In this document: positions 50,452-60,227 of the stretch, piece by piece
Numbering within the stretch: position 1 is the stretch's first letter
How the letters are laid out: each line of letters starts with the position of its first letter
Assembly: GCF_947492405.1 (NCBI RefSeq)
Contig: NZ_CANLMP010000002.1
Location: forward strand, 496,001 to 560,000
Direction: 5' to 3'
Length of the DNA stretch: 64,000 nucleotides
Origin: an uncultured Aquimarina sp.
GTDB taxonomy: Bacteria; Bacteroidota; Bacteroidia; Flavobacteriales; Flavobacteriaceae
The notes under the pieces: generated by a model
What the model saw: only the letters and a program-made list of their open reading frames with translations
Told to the model about the DNA's origin: nothing
The model's database searches: none
Program-made: the position numbers and the translations under genes

Positions 50452-52587
50452 TTAATTCTTTAGTGTAAGTGGATTTTTTGATTTACGTATATTGTTGATT
50501 TTCATATCTTCTAATACGCTCAATGCCTCTTCTACATAAACATCTTTACTCAGACTTTGATGCCATCTATTTCTCTTTTCCTTAAGAATAGAATCTTTTT
50601 CCATAAGATCTTTTTCGTACGGTAATGATTCAAAAGTAAGATTAGTTTTGTAATCATTTAGGCTCTCGAAACGTTCTGCTTGTTTTTCGTTTAGCTCGAT
50701 ATTCGCTTTGTATTCATTATAATTCAGCGAGTATTTATTTACATCTCTCTTTTCTCTTACCCACTTTGCATTTTCTTCGATAAGTTTTAATTGCTCATTA
50801 GTTGCCATACGAGCTTTACTTTTACTAATAGTTTGATCAAAGTCAATATAACCATCCCACAAATTATAATCTGCTGCTGGTATTTTATCCCAAGGAAGTG
50901 GATTTTCTTGATCTTTTTCGCCAATATCAATGTAACTATAACGATCCGGAACTACGACATCACTTTTTACTCCTTCTAATTGTGTAGAACCTCCATTGAC
51001 ACGGTAGAATTTCTGAGTTGTTAATTTTAAAGCTCCTAAGTCTCCAAAATCATTACTACGCATCCATCTATTAAGATCCATAACATTCTGTACAGTTCCT
51101 TTTCCATAAGTTTGCTTACTACCAATGATAATTGCTCTTTTATAATCTTGCATTGCGGCAGCTAAAATCTCTGAAGCGGAAGCCGAAAGTTCGTTAACCA
51201 AAATAACTAATGGTCCATCCCATAAAATATTTCGATCTTTATCACTTAAAACTTCTGGAGATTCTCCTTTAGTCCTTACCTGAACAATAGGTCCTTTATC
51301 AATAAACAAACCAGCAATATCTACAACAGTCTGTAAAGATCCTCCTCCATTATCTCTAAGATCTATAACAAGGCCTTCCATATCTTGTTCTTTAAGACGA
51401 ATAATTTCTTGCTTCACATCTTTTGCAGCATTACGCTGATTGTAATCTTGCATATTAAAATAGAATTTAGGTAAATTGATTATCCCAAAATTCCTATCAT
51501 TTTTCTTAACCACAGAAGATTTTGCATAGGTTTCTTCCAGCTCAACAACGTCTCTCACAATCTCTACATTCTCTATTGTTCCATCAACTTTCTTAACAGT
51601 TAGAACAACCTTAGTTCCTTTAGGACCTTTAATAAGACTTACAGCATCATCAAGTCTCATTCCTACGATGCTTACTGGTTCAACCTCATCTTCTTGTTTT
51701 ACCTTCATAATGAAATCTCCTACCTCTACTTTATTTCCTCTCCAAGCAGGTCCACCAGAAATAATCTCAACAATTTTTACATTATCATTTTTTTTCTGTA
51801 ATCTAGCACCTATTCCTTCTAACTTACCAGACATGGCAATATCAAAACGATCTTTATCCTGCGGAGCAAAATAGTAAGTATGTGGATCAAATTCTTCTAC
51901 AATAGAATTGATATAGATAGAAAACCAATCTTTTCTCTCTAAATCATCAGCAAACTCAAAATATTCCTTTAATGAAGTTTTTGTTAATTCACGAGACTCT
52001 TCTTCTAACACAACAGCAGATTTTCTTTTAAATTCTTTGTTTTTTGTTATAGAATCAACTTGTTCATCAACTTTGTCATAATAACTTGATAATGCATTGA
52101 ACTTAAGCTGCAATCTCCAGCGGTTCTTCATTTCATCTTTATTACTAGCATATGACAACTTATCATAATCTGTATTTATATCTTCTTCCTTTTCGAAATT
52201 AAAAGGACGTTCTAATATTTCTTTGTACAAAGACCTAGCCTCAGTCATTCTTTGCTGCAGTCTTTCATATGTAAGATTGAAGAAATCAATTTCTTTGTCT
52301 CTGATTTGATCATCGATTAAAGCTTCAAATTTCTTAAACTCTTCTATGTCACTTTTATAAAAATATCGTTTTAAAGGATCCAATGCATCTATGTAATCAA
52401 CAAAAACATTCTTAGAGAAATCATCATTAATATCCTTTGCGTCATAATGACCTTTACTTAACACATAGCTGATTAAATCAATCAGTATACGATCTTTATC
52501 AGGGTCATTGTCAACTTTTGTTGTAAAGCTGCAGGAAGCAGCTGATACAATTACGGTAAGCATCAATACCAAAAAACTCTTTTTCAT
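50452..52587 (-). CDS. prc: C-terminal processing protease Prc (tail-specific, S41)
   Basis: This 711-residue protein has a lipoprotein-type signal (VSAASC), a large N-terminal helical region (about 30-230), a PDZ domain (about 240-330, with GIGARLQKKNDNVKIVEI and VEVGDFIMKV) and the S41 domain (about 340-560). The catalytic Ser lies in SASASE at about residue 470, with Lys496 in YGKGTVQ. A C-terminal DUF3340-like helical part follows. Prc degrades or trims periplasmic proteins from the C-terminus and regulates peptidoglycan enzymes. The size matches the E. coli-type long form. Confidence 0.93.
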   Translation of the reverse strand: MKKSFLVLMLTVIVSAASCSFTTKVDNDPDKDRILIDLISYVLSKGHYDAKDINDDFSKNVFVDYIDALDPLKRYFYKSDIEEFKKFEALIDDQIRDKEIDFFNLTYERLQQRMTEARSLYKEILERPFNFEKEEDINTDYDKLSYASNKDEMKNRWRLQLKFNALSSYYDKVDEQVDSITKNKEFKRKSAVVLEEESRELTKTSLKEYFEFADDLERKDWFSIYINSIVEEFDPHTYYFAPQDKDRFDIAMSGKLEGIGARLQKKNDNVKIVEIISGGPAWRGNKVEVGDFIMKVKQEDEVEPVSIVGMRLDDAVSLIKGPKGTKVVLTVKKVDGTIENVEIVRDVVELEETYAKSSVVKKNDRNFGIINLPKFYFNMQDYNQRNAAKDVKQEIIRLKEQDMEGLVIDLRDNGGGSLQTVVDIAGLFIDKGPIVQVRTKGESPEVLSDKDRNILWDGPLVILVNELSASASEILAAAMQDYKRAIIIGSKQTYGKGTVQNVMDLNRWMRSNDFGDLGALKLTTQKFYRVNGGSTQLEGVKSDVVVPDRYSYIDIGEKDQENPLPWDKIPAADYNLWDGYIDFDQTISKSKARMATNEQLKLIEENAKWVREKRDVNKYSLNYNEYKANIELNEKQAERFESLNDYKTNLTFESLPYEKDLMEKDSILKEKRNRWHQSLSKDVYVEEALSVLEDMKINNIRKSKNPLTLKN

Positions 52588-52758
52588 ACGCTCATTTTTA
52601 ATTTAGGGGTGTTCCTGGCAAAATACATTAAAAATCGTGCCAATATCAGGTAATAATACTAAATTTTTCTTAAAAGAACTAATAATATACACTACTGATT
52701 ATGAATAATATATTTAGAATAAAAAAAATGTATTTTTACCAGTGTAAAAAACAATTCC

Positions 52759-53541
52759 ATGTCACAAAGAAAACCGTTGATTTTAGTTACCAATGATGAT
52801 GGCATTACAGCCCCTGGAATAAGGGCTTTGATTAGTATCATGAATGAAATCGGCGATGTATGTGTCGTAGCTCCAGACAGCCCTCAAAGCGCTATGGGTC
52901 ATGCTATTACTATAAACAGCACATTGTATTGCGATCCAATCACTATTGACAAAAAAGCACCACAAAAAGAATACAGTTGTTCTGGAACTCCTGTGGATTG
53001 TGTCAAAATGGCAACCAGAGAAATATTGAAGCGAAAACCAGATTTATGTGTCAGTGGAATCAATCACGGTTCTAATTCTGCTATTAATGTAATTTATTCT
53101 GGTACCATGAGTGCCGCTGTAGAGGCCGGAATCGAAGGAATTCCTGCTATTGGCTTTTCCCTATTAGATTATAGTATGAATGCCAACTTCGAACCTTCTA
53201 AAAAGTTTGTCAAAGCAATCGTAGAAAATGTACTTAAAAACGGACTACCAAAAGGTATTGTTCTCAATGTTAATATCCCAAAGTTAGATGAAAAAGATAT
53301 AAAAGGCATTAAAATTTGTAGACAAGCCAATGCACATTGGGTAGAAGAATTTGATAAAAGAACAAACCCTATGGGAAGAGATTATTATTGGTTGTCAGGA
53401 AAATTTATTAACGAAGATAAAGGAGAAGATACTGATGAATGGGCATTACACAACGGATATGTTTCCATTGTTCCAACACAATTTGATCTTACCGCACATC
53501 ATTTTATACAAGAACTAAACAACTGGCCATTACATGATTAA
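52759..53541 (+). CDS. surE: 5'-nucleotidase SurE
   Basis: The 260-residue enzyme has the metal-binding motif VTNDDG at residues 10-15, SGTPVDCVKMA near 77, GINHGSN near 98 and YSGTMSAAVEA near 112, all typical of SurE. It dephosphorylates nucleoside monophosphates in stress and survival. It overlaps the following small membrane-protein gene by eight bases and is the first gene of an operon ending with lpxB and an NlpC/P60 hydrolase. Confidence 0.96.
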   Translation: MSQRKPLILVTNDDGITAPGIRALISIMNEIGDVCVVAPDSPQSAMGHAITINSTLYCDPITIDKKAPQKEYSCSGTPVDCVKMATREILKRKPDLCVSGINHGSNSAINVIYSGTMSAAVEAGIEGIPAIGFSLLDYSMNANFEPSKKFVKAIVENVLKNGLPKGIVLNVNIPKLDEKDIKGIKICRQANAHWVEEFDKRTNPMGRDYYWLSGKFINEDKGEDTDEWALHNGYVSIVPTQFDLTAHHFIQELNNWPLHD

Positions 53542-53815
53542 AAAAGAAATTCTTATTGGTTTTTTTACTGGAATATTTGCAAATAGCATTGGCATCATTT
53601 TATACATTTTATTATTTTCTGAATTAAGTATCGCAGAAACGTTAAAAGCCGCACGAGAAAATAATTTTTTAGGAAGTTTAATTGCTTTGGGAGCGATTCT
53701 TAATTTGATAATTTTCTTTTTATTTTTAAAACAAAATAAACCATATAGAGCACGTGGCGTGCTTCTTGCTACACTTATTGCGGCTGTTTGTATAGCAATT
53801 AGTAAATTTAGTTAA
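53534..53815 (+). CDS. Small three-helix membrane protein in the surE-lpxB operon
   Basis: The 93-residue product has about three membrane helices (near 7-28, 47-65 and 75-90) and basic loops. It overlaps surE by eight bases and precedes lpxB by 23 bases, so it is an operon member. I do not recognise a named family; its place between surE and lpxB in flavobacteria looks familiar. Function unknown. Confidence 0.8.
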   Translation: MIKKEILIGFFTGIFANSIGIILYILLFSELSIAETLKAARENNFLGSLIALGAILNLIIFFLFLKQNKPYRARGVLLATLIAAVCIAISKFS

Positions 53816-53838
53816 TACATGAAGAAAGTTTATTGAAG

Positions 53839-54948
53839 ATGAAATATTATCTTATAGCAGGAGAGGCATCAGGTGACTTACACGGTGCTAACCTTATGAA
53901 ATCTATCCTTAAAGAAGATCCGGATGCAGAATTCAGATTTTGGGGAGGAGACTTAATGCAATCGGTAGGTGGCACTATGGTTCTGCACTACAAAGAAAGA
54001 GCCTTTATGGGGTTTTTTGAAGTTATTCTAAATTTATTTAAGATTTTAGGTTTTATAAAGGAATGTAAAAAAGATATTGAACAATATAATCCCGATGCAC
54101 TTATTCTGATCGATAACTCTGGTTTTAATCTTCGTATTGCCAAATGGGCTAAACCAAAAGGCTATATTACTCATTACTATATTAGTCCTCAAGTATGGGC
54201 ATCTAGAGCCGGCAGAGTAAAAACTATCAAGGCTAATGTGGATCATATGTATGTCATACTTCCCTTTGTACCTGATTTTTATAAAAAATACAACTATGAG
54301 GTAAATTTTGTGGGGCATCCGCTTATAGATGCTATCGCCGACCATCATCAAATAATGCCTGATGTTTTTAAAAAACAATTCCAATTAGATGAGCGACCGA
54401 TTATTGCGATATTACCAGGAAGTAGAAAGCAAGAAATAAAAAAAATGCTGGAAGTTATGCTTAGTCTAGTAGATGATTTCCCATCTTATCAATTTGTAAT
54501 TGCTGGTGCTCCTAGTCAAGAGGAAAAATTTTATGAGCCTTTTATAAAAAAAGAAGGGGTACATTTAATTATGAATCGTACTTATGATATCTTAAGTTTA
54601 AGTAATGTAGCTTTAGTGACTTCTGGAACTGCAACACTAGAAACTGCATTATTTAAAGTTCCACAAGTGGTCTGCTATAAAGGAAATACTATCTCATATC
54701 ATATCGCCAAAAGAATTATCAATTTGGAGTATATTTCTTTAGTAAATTTAATAATGGATAAACCTGTTGTTACAGAACTAATTCAAGACGATTTCAATAC
54801 AAAAAGGTTAAAAGAAGAGTTCACGAAAATATTAGATGATTATAACAGAGCTGTAATGTTCTTAGATTATTATGATTTAGAAAAGAAACTTGGTGGAAAA
54901 GGAGCTAGTGACAAAACTGCTAACTTAATTGTAGAAACCACAAAATAA
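53839..54948 (+). CDS. lpxB: Lipid-A-disaccharide synthase
   Basis: The ATG at 53839 gives MKYYLIAGEASGDLHGA and 369 residues; a TTG six bases upstream is not needed. Family motifs: GEASGDLHG at the N-terminus, YISPQVWASRAGR (about 115), FVGHPLIDA (about 155), LPGSRKQEI (about 193) and SGTATLETAL (about 265). This GT-B glycosyltransferase joins UDP-diacylglucosamine and lipid X in lipid A synthesis at the inner membrane. It is followed after 11 bases by the NlpC/P60 gene. Confidence 0.96.
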   Translation: MKYYLIAGEASGDLHGANLMKSILKEDPDAEFRFWGGDLMQSVGGTMVLHYKERAFMGFFEVILNLFKILGFIKECKKDIEQYNPDALILIDNSGFNLRIAKWAKPKGYITHYYISPQVWASRAGRVKTIKANVDHMYVILPFVPDFYKKYNYEVNFVGHPLIDAIADHHQIMPDVFKKQFQLDERPIIAILPGSRKQEIKKMLEVMLSLVDDFPSYQFVIAGAPSQEEKFYEPFIKKEGVHLIMNRTYDILSLSNVALVTSGTATLETALFKVPQVVCYKGNTISYHIAKRIINLEYISLVNLIMDKPVVTELIQDDFNTKRLKEEFTKILDDYNRAVMFLDYYDLEKKLGGKGASDKTANLIVETTK

Positions 54949-54959
54949 AGCGCCCCGAA

Positions 54960-55475
54960 ATGAATAAATTATTTTATTTTTTAGTGATAATTTGCATAAC
55001 CCTTTCTTCCTGTGGAGGTTCTAAAAAGAGTACTTCTGTTACTCAAAGAACTAAAAACACTTCTAGTAAGAAAACGAAAACAAATCCTAAAGGCAAAAAA
55101 ATCAAAAGTATTATAAACTATGCAAAAACTTTTGAAGGAACCCGATATAAATACGGAGGAACTACTAAAAAAGGAATGGATTGTTCGGGATTGATATACA
55201 CATCATTTAAGAAAGGAGAAGTCGTGCTTCCAAGAACATCCAAAGCTATGGCGACACAAGGAGACAAAATCTCTCTAAAGAATGTGAAGATTGGTGATCT
55301 TTTATTTTTTAAAACTAATAAAAACAAAAATGTCATAAATCACGTAGGATTGGTTGTCGCTACCGGAAAGCATATTGAATTTATACATGCATCCACTTCT
55401 AAAGGAGTAACTATATCAAGTCTTGAAGAAAGATATTGGAATAAATGTTTTGCAGGGATCAGAAGAATTTTATAA
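54960..55475 (+). CDS. NlpC/P60-family (C40) peptidoglycan hydrolase, lipoprotein
   Basis: The 171-residue protein has a signal with lipobox LSSC, a basic Ser/Lys-rich linker (about 22-48) and an NlpC/P60 domain (about 50-171). The catalytic Cys is in MDCSGLI, the His in NHVGLVV and the third polar residue near HAS. These cysteine peptidases cut the peptide stem of peptidoglycan. It is the last gene of the surE-lpxB operon. Confidence 0.92.
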   Translation: MNKLFYFLVIICITLSSCGGSKKSTSVTQRTKNTSSKKTKTNPKGKKIKSIINYAKTFEGTRYKYGGTTKKGMDCSGLIYTSFKKGEVVLPRTSKAMATQGDKISLKNVKIGDLLFFKTNKNKNVINHVGLVVATGKHIEFIHASTSKGVTISSLEERYWNKCFAGIRRIL

Positions 55476-55561
55476 TCCACAAACTTATTTTTCTTAGCAA
55501 CTTTTTTGTTTTATTCCCCTAAATACTTTTATATTAGTATACTATAAAACTCATTTTTGTT

Positions 55562-56119
55562 ATGGAATACTCTTTAGCACCTTCAGAAGTAAAAAAAGTT
55601 ATAGATGCCAAAGTTAATGGCGAAGAATACAATGAAGAACAATTTATTTACTATCATCTAAATAGAAATCTTTTTAATGTAAAAAAAGAGATTACTACAC
55701 TGACCCATTTGATGAGTAATAAATTTAGAGATAATAGAGGTTTTATTTGGGAAGAAGCTCCAAGGTTTAAGAATTGGTATCATACTCCTAAACCTCAATA
55801 TTTTGGTAGTCTTTTGGGATTCCAGCCTTATAGCAGAAAATTTTTACGCCTAGATAATGAAACCGGTATCGGAGGTGAATTCGAAATGATCATAAGACAC
55901 GATGGAAAAAGAATTGATGCCTTGACTCACGAAGGATATCAAGAAACTTATAATTTTGGTCCAACGTCAAATTCATCTTTACATATTCTTCTGGATGTAG
56001 ATCCCCATGGACCACATCCTGATTATACTGTAAAAATAGATACAGGAAGAGTCACAATCATAAATAGAGAAATGAAATTAACAAGAAGAGGATTAAGACC
56101 TGTAAATAGACCTTTATAA
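55562..56119 (+). CDS. Hypothetical protein
   Basis: The 185-residue protein is soluble and has no signal peptide. The N-terminal 60 residues look helical (SEVKKVIDAKVNGEEYNEEQ), and the middle and end look beta-rich with many aromatic and Pro/His residues (YHTPKPQYFG, DVDPHGPHPDY). The basic C-terminus reads LTRRGLRPVNRPL. I do not recognise a family. It stands alone between the lpxB operon and comEC and is followed by a 432-base gap. Confidence 0.72.
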   Translation: MEYSLAPSEVKKVIDAKVNGEEYNEEQFIYYHLNRNLFNVKKEITTLTHLMSNKFRDNRGFIWEEAPRFKNWYHTPKPQYFGSLLGFQPYSRKFLRLDNETGIGGEFEMIIRHDGKRIDALTHEGYQETYNFGPTSNSSLHILLDVDPHGPHPDYTVKIDTGRVTIINREMKLTRRGLRPVNRPL

Positions 56120-56147
56120 TTATAATTGTTTCTAAAGTAAACTACCT

Positions 56148-56240
56148 CAGAGCAAGCCCATGAGGCATTAGATAGAAAATAATTTTAGATTTCGAGGCAA
56201 GCCTAGGAGCATTTAAATCTCGATTATCGAGTAAATTATC
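56148..56240. repeat. Intergenic direct-repeat element
   Basis: Two related blocks, CAGAGCAAGCCCATGAGGC (from 56148) and TCGAGGCAAGCCTAGGAGC (from 56192), share CAAGCC and CATT further on and are about 44 bases apart. They are followed by ATTATCGAGTAAATTATC. The pattern looks like a dispersed flavobacterial intergenic element. Confidence 0.35.
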
Positions 56241-56551
56241 CTTTTTTATCTTATTTTCTGAAAGCACATATGTTGTGTAACAACTTTATACATCCCACCA
56301 ACCATTTTTTTTAATATAAGTAATGATATTTGTTATTGTACTTGCAATCAGAAGTACTAAAAATAACACATAGTGTTTATTATAATAAGAGTCAAATATT
56401 CAAATCATAGTGGACAAACTAACTATTGCCTATGAGGAGTTTTAAAATTTCTTAAGCAAAAAAAACAGATTTCACTGGTAACATATGACTCTTAGACAAC
56501 ACGATTAATTGTAGGGACTAAAAACCCTATGCAATTAATACGTTAGACTCT
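56241..56551. other. Gap before comEC
   Basis: This AT-rich stretch has no convincing gene or terminator. It must contain the comEC promoter, which I cannot place. Confidence 0.4.
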
Positions 56552-58600
56552 GTGCATAGATTACTTAATATTCCTTTTTTGATTCTTACTTTTTCATTGA
56601 TCATCGGAATCGTCTTTGGTTATTATACTTCAGTCAGTCTTAGGTTGGTACTTATATACGAAACAATCACTATTGTAGGTTTGTCGATTTCCTGGTGGTA
56701 TACAAAAAAGCCATTTCGTAGTTCTCATGTTTTTAGTGTTTTTGTAATCATTACTTTTATTTTTTTCGGAATTATCTTAGTGCAAATTCATCATCCTAAG
56801 AACAATCCTAGCCATTACACCAACCTATTAGCGAATGAATACCAAGAAACTCCTGTAACTATCAGTTTTTATATTAAGGAAAGATTAAAACCCACCTCCT
56901 ACTATGAAAAGTATGTAATTACTCTTCAATCAATCAAAAACAAAAATGTAACAGGAAACCTACTATTACAAATACCTAAAAAGGACATACAGACAACCCT
57001 TATCACTGGACAATCGTATGTAACATATTCTAAGATATCATCAATCTCAAAGCCCTTAAACCCAAATCAATTTGATTATGCACATTACCTATCCAAACAA
57101 TATATTTTTCATAAAATCACAACTGATTTTAAACAACTAATACACACAAAGAATTCAATCCTTTCTATTTATCGTATAGCAGCTTTCATTAGAACTGATA
57201 TTAATAAAAAACTTGCTCCTTATCATTTTAGTCAAAAACAGCTATCCATCATCAATGCGTTACTACTAGGACAAAGACAGGATATTGACAATAAAATCTT
57301 CGCAGATTACAGAGATGCGGGAGCCATTCATATCCTTGCAGTTTCAGGTTTGCATGTCGGCATACTTCTAATAATATTAAATCTTATTCTTAAACCTCTA
57401 AACTGGTTTGGAAAAAACGGTAAGATTATCAAAACCACTATTGTTATTTTATTACTATGGTGTTTTGCAATTATCGCTGGTTTATCTCCATCAGTTCTAA
57501 GAGCCGTAACTATGTTTTCTTTTATAGCTATAGGAATGCATATTCGATCTAAAACGAGTATCTATAATGCACTAACTATCTCAATGTTTATATTATTATG
57601 TTTACGTCCGTTATTACTATTTTCCGTTGGATTCCAGTTAAGTTATTTAGCTGTATTCGCAATCGTCTGGATACAACCATCTTTTGTTAAATTATACAGA
57701 CCGAGATTTTATATTGATAAGGTATTATGGGAAACCTTTACGGTTACTATAGCTGCTCAACTAGGTCTCTTACCCTTAACATTATTTTATTTCCATCAAT
57801 TCCCGCTTTTGTTTTTTATAGCGAATCTTATTATCATTCCAGTATTAGGGATCATACTTGGTTTTGGAATATTAGTAGTTATATTAGCAGAAGTTCGGAT
57901 ATTGCCCAATTCGGTAGCATCCACCTTTGGAAGTTGTATAAATGCGATGAATTACATTGTTCATTGGGTCTCGAAACAAGAATCTTTTTTAGTAACGCAT
58001 ATTTCGTTTTCCTGGAGAATGCTCATAATTGGTTATATTCTTATAATCTCATTAATATTTACGTTTAAAAAATTTAACCCAACGAGTATTTTAGCAGTTA
58101 CAGTAAGCATAACTCTTCTATCATTTAATTTGATGTATGAAAATCAACAAAATAGTGAGAAGGAAGAGCTTATTATTTTTCATAATCAACGCAACACTAC
58201 TTTAGGCTTTCTACAAAACCAATGTCTCTCTATTTACAGTAAAGATTCTATTTCTAAAAACTCCGAAAAATTTTTATTAAATGGTTATCTCATTGAAAAT
58301 AATTCTCGATTTACCACTAATAAAAAACTAAACAATGTTTATCGCTACAAGGATAAAACAATACTAGTATTAGATAGTATTGGTATTTATAATGTAAAAG
58401 GACTACGTCCTAATGTCATCATTTTAACTAACTCTCCAAAAATTCATTTAAAAAGAGTAATTGAAACGTTACAACCCAGACAGATTATTGCCGATGGAAG
58501 TAACTACAGAAGTTATCTTGATCAATGGGAATTAACATGTAAACAAAAAAAAATCCCTTTTCATCGTACTGATAAAAAGGGAGCATATATTTTTAAATAG
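56552..58600 (+). CDS. comEC: ComEC/Rec2-family DNA uptake channel protein
   Basis: The 682-residue protein starts with GTG, as no in-frame ATG lies near. It has an N-terminal DUF4131 region with three helices (about 5-75) and a polar periplasmic domain (about 80-190). The competence domain (about 225-510) follows with the hallmark AGAIHILAVSGLHVGIL, SPSVLRA and QLGLLPLTLFYFHQFPL. The C-terminal 140 residues are short and lack the metallo-beta-lactamase HxHxDH motif, so this form probably has no nuclease domain of its own. ComEC moves single-stranded DNA across the inner membrane. Confidence 0.9.
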   Translation: MHRLLNIPFLILTFSLIIGIVFGYYTSVSLRLVLIYETITIVGLSISWWYTKKPFRSSHVFSVFVIITFIFFGIILVQIHHPKNNPSHYTNLLANEYQETPVTISFYIKERLKPTSYYEKYVITLQSIKNKNVTGNLLLQIPKKDIQTTLITGQSYVTYSKISSISKPLNPNQFDYAHYLSKQYIFHKITTDFKQLIHTKNSILSIYRIAAFIRTDINKKLAPYHFSQKQLSIINALLLGQRQDIDNKIFADYRDAGAIHILAVSGLHVGILLIILNLILKPLNWFGKNGKIIKTTIVILLLWCFAIIAGLSPSVLRAVTMFSFIAIGMHIRSKTSIYNALTISMFILLCLRPLLLFSVGFQLSYLAVFAIVWIQPSFVKLYRPRFYIDKVLWETFTVTIAAQLGLLPLTLFYFHQFPLLFFIANLIIIPVLGIILGFGILVVILAEVRILPNSVASTFGSCINAMNYIVHWVSKQESFLVTHISFSWRMLIIGYILIISLIFTFKKFNPTSILAVTVSITLLSFNLMYENQQNSEKEELIIFHNQRNTTLGFLQNQCLSIYSKDSISKNSEKFLLNGYLIENNSRFTTNKKLNNVYRYKDKTILVLDSIGIYNVKGLRPNVIILTNSPKIHLKRVIETLQPRQIIADGSNYRSYLDQWELTCKQKKIPFHRTDKKGAYIFK

Positions 58601-58607
58601 TTATAAG

Positions 58608-59897
58608 TTACAATATGTCGTTTAGGTCAGAAACTTCTGCCACTAATTGTTCTTCTGGCATTTCCATAACCTGTTTAACAATTTTATGAAGATCAGGAAT
58701 TACTGTTCTCGCTAATTTCGTAGGACTATTAAAAAGGATTGTAATCCCAAGGTCTTCCTGAGGGAATATAGCAATCTCACTTCTATAACTGTTTACGTGG
58801 CCTCCGTGATGAATCATTCTATTTGATTCTCCTGTTTCTCTATTTTTAAAATCGTGAATACGCCATCCATGTGCATAGTGTGATCCTTGATGTCCATCCC
58901 ATCTCTGGTAATATTTACTTTTACCGGGAAGATTAATCACAGGATTAAAAACATTCTTTAAACCATCGGCACTCATCACATTAGGATTATGTCCTAACAA
59001 AAATCGCATCCATTTAGCCATATCAGTTACACTGGCATTTACTCCTCCAGCTGGAATAGCATTATAATATTTTTGATTTAGTTTTAAGGACTTCCAACGT
59101 CTACCATATTTTCTATGAGGCATCGCTACATTAGTAGATACTTTAAGGGAATTATAATCTGTTGATGCAGTATTCATCTTAAGTGGCTTAAAAATCTTTT
59201 CTGCAATTGCCTCTCCATATGATTTGCCAGTTACTTTTTCTATCATTTCTCCACTAAGCGCAAATACAGCATTTTGATAGCTATATATTTTACCAGGTTT
59301 ATCAATTGTCGGAATACTTTTAAACTGACCAGCAATTGTATTTAAGTCTACACCATCTTCAACCAGGTTGGTAAAACTATGATATGGTAATCCAGATGAA
59401 TGAGATAAGATATGAGAAAGCGTTACACTATCCGTCCATTTTCTACTAGCAAGTTGAAAAGATGGAACATAATTATTTACCTTATCTTCCCAATTAAGCA
59501 ATCCTTCTTCTACATACATTCCGGAAAGCACACCTGCAAATCCTTTAGAAACAGATCCAATCCTAAAAACAGTTTCTTCATTTATAGTATCGTTCAACGA
59601 AGCATTTCTTTTTCCGAAACCACCTAAATAAATAACCGAATCACATTTTACTATACCAACACCTGCTCCTACAATTTTATGTTGCTTTAATGCTTGGTCG
59701 AAATAAGACTCTATAGCATCTACTAAAAGCTCTTTTTGCATATCTGAAATCGGATTCTTAAAAAAATCGACAGATGATCGGACTTGACTAAGTTCTTTAG
59801 AAGGTTTAGGAGGCTCTATCTTATTAGCAGAAATAAGAGGAAAAAGCAATCCAATTAATAACAACATTGAAGGGGCAATGATGAAGCGTTTTTTCAT
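58608..59897 (-). CDS. Beta-lactamase-type serine hydrolase (class C / S12 family)
   Basis: This 429-residue protein has a signal peptide (about 1-24), then a serine hydrolase domain with the SxxK motif in GSVSKGFAG (about 117), the YxN motif in YSYQNAVF (about 205) and HHGGHV (about 363) in place of KTG. These are the features of DD-carboxypeptidase/esterase-like penicillin-binding enzymes. It may act on peptidoglycan peptides or D-amino peptides in the periplasm. It is convergent with comEC, seven bases away. Confidence 0.9.
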   Translation of the reverse strand: MKKRFIIAPSMLLLIGLLFPLISANKIEPPKPSKELSQVRSSVDFFKNPISDMQKELLVDAIESYFDQALKQHKIVGAGVGIVKCDSVIYLGGFGKRNASLNDTINEETVFRIGSVSKGFAGVLSGMYVEEGLLNWEDKVNNYVPSFQLASRKWTDSVTLSHILSHSSGLPYHSFTNLVEDGVDLNTIAGQFKSIPTIDKPGKIYSYQNAVFALSGEMIEKVTGKSYGEAIAEKIFKPLKMNTASTDYNSLKVSTNVAMPHRKYGRRWKSLKLNQKYYNAIPAGGVNASVTDMAKWMRFLLGHNPNVMSADGLKNVFNPVINLPGKSKYYQRWDGHQGSHYAHGWRIHDFKNRETGESNRMIHHGGHVNSYRSEIAIFPQEDLGITILFNSPTKLARTVIPDLHKIVKQVMEMPEEQLVAEVSDLNDIL

Positions 59898-60227
59898 AAT
59901 AGGTTAAGCTCAGATGAATATTTAAAACCGAAAAAAAATGGGGAGGATTTTAAATACTTTTATTAAACGATTTGGTTTATTATTTATTTCAATTCTGGCC
60001 AAATATAACGATTATATGCAAATATCATCGTTGAAAAGCATTATTTTGCAAAATTTAACATTTATACAGTTTAAAAAAATAATTTTTAGAAATTATTTGT
60101 AGGAAATCACTTTCTTTAACAAAATTACGGTTTACATATTACATTAATTTAACTCAGGTTATTTACAAAAAACACAGCAGCATGTAAGTATGGTCTATCT
60201 ATTTGCGACAATTATTAAAAAAATACT
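59898..60227. other. Gap between divergent serine hydrolase and MORN genes
   Basis: No gene or strong hairpin is seen in these 330 very AT-rich bases. TATATTTG on the minus strand (60000-60007) fits the -7 consensus for the serine hydrolase, but no TTG is at the right distance. Confidence 0.4.
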
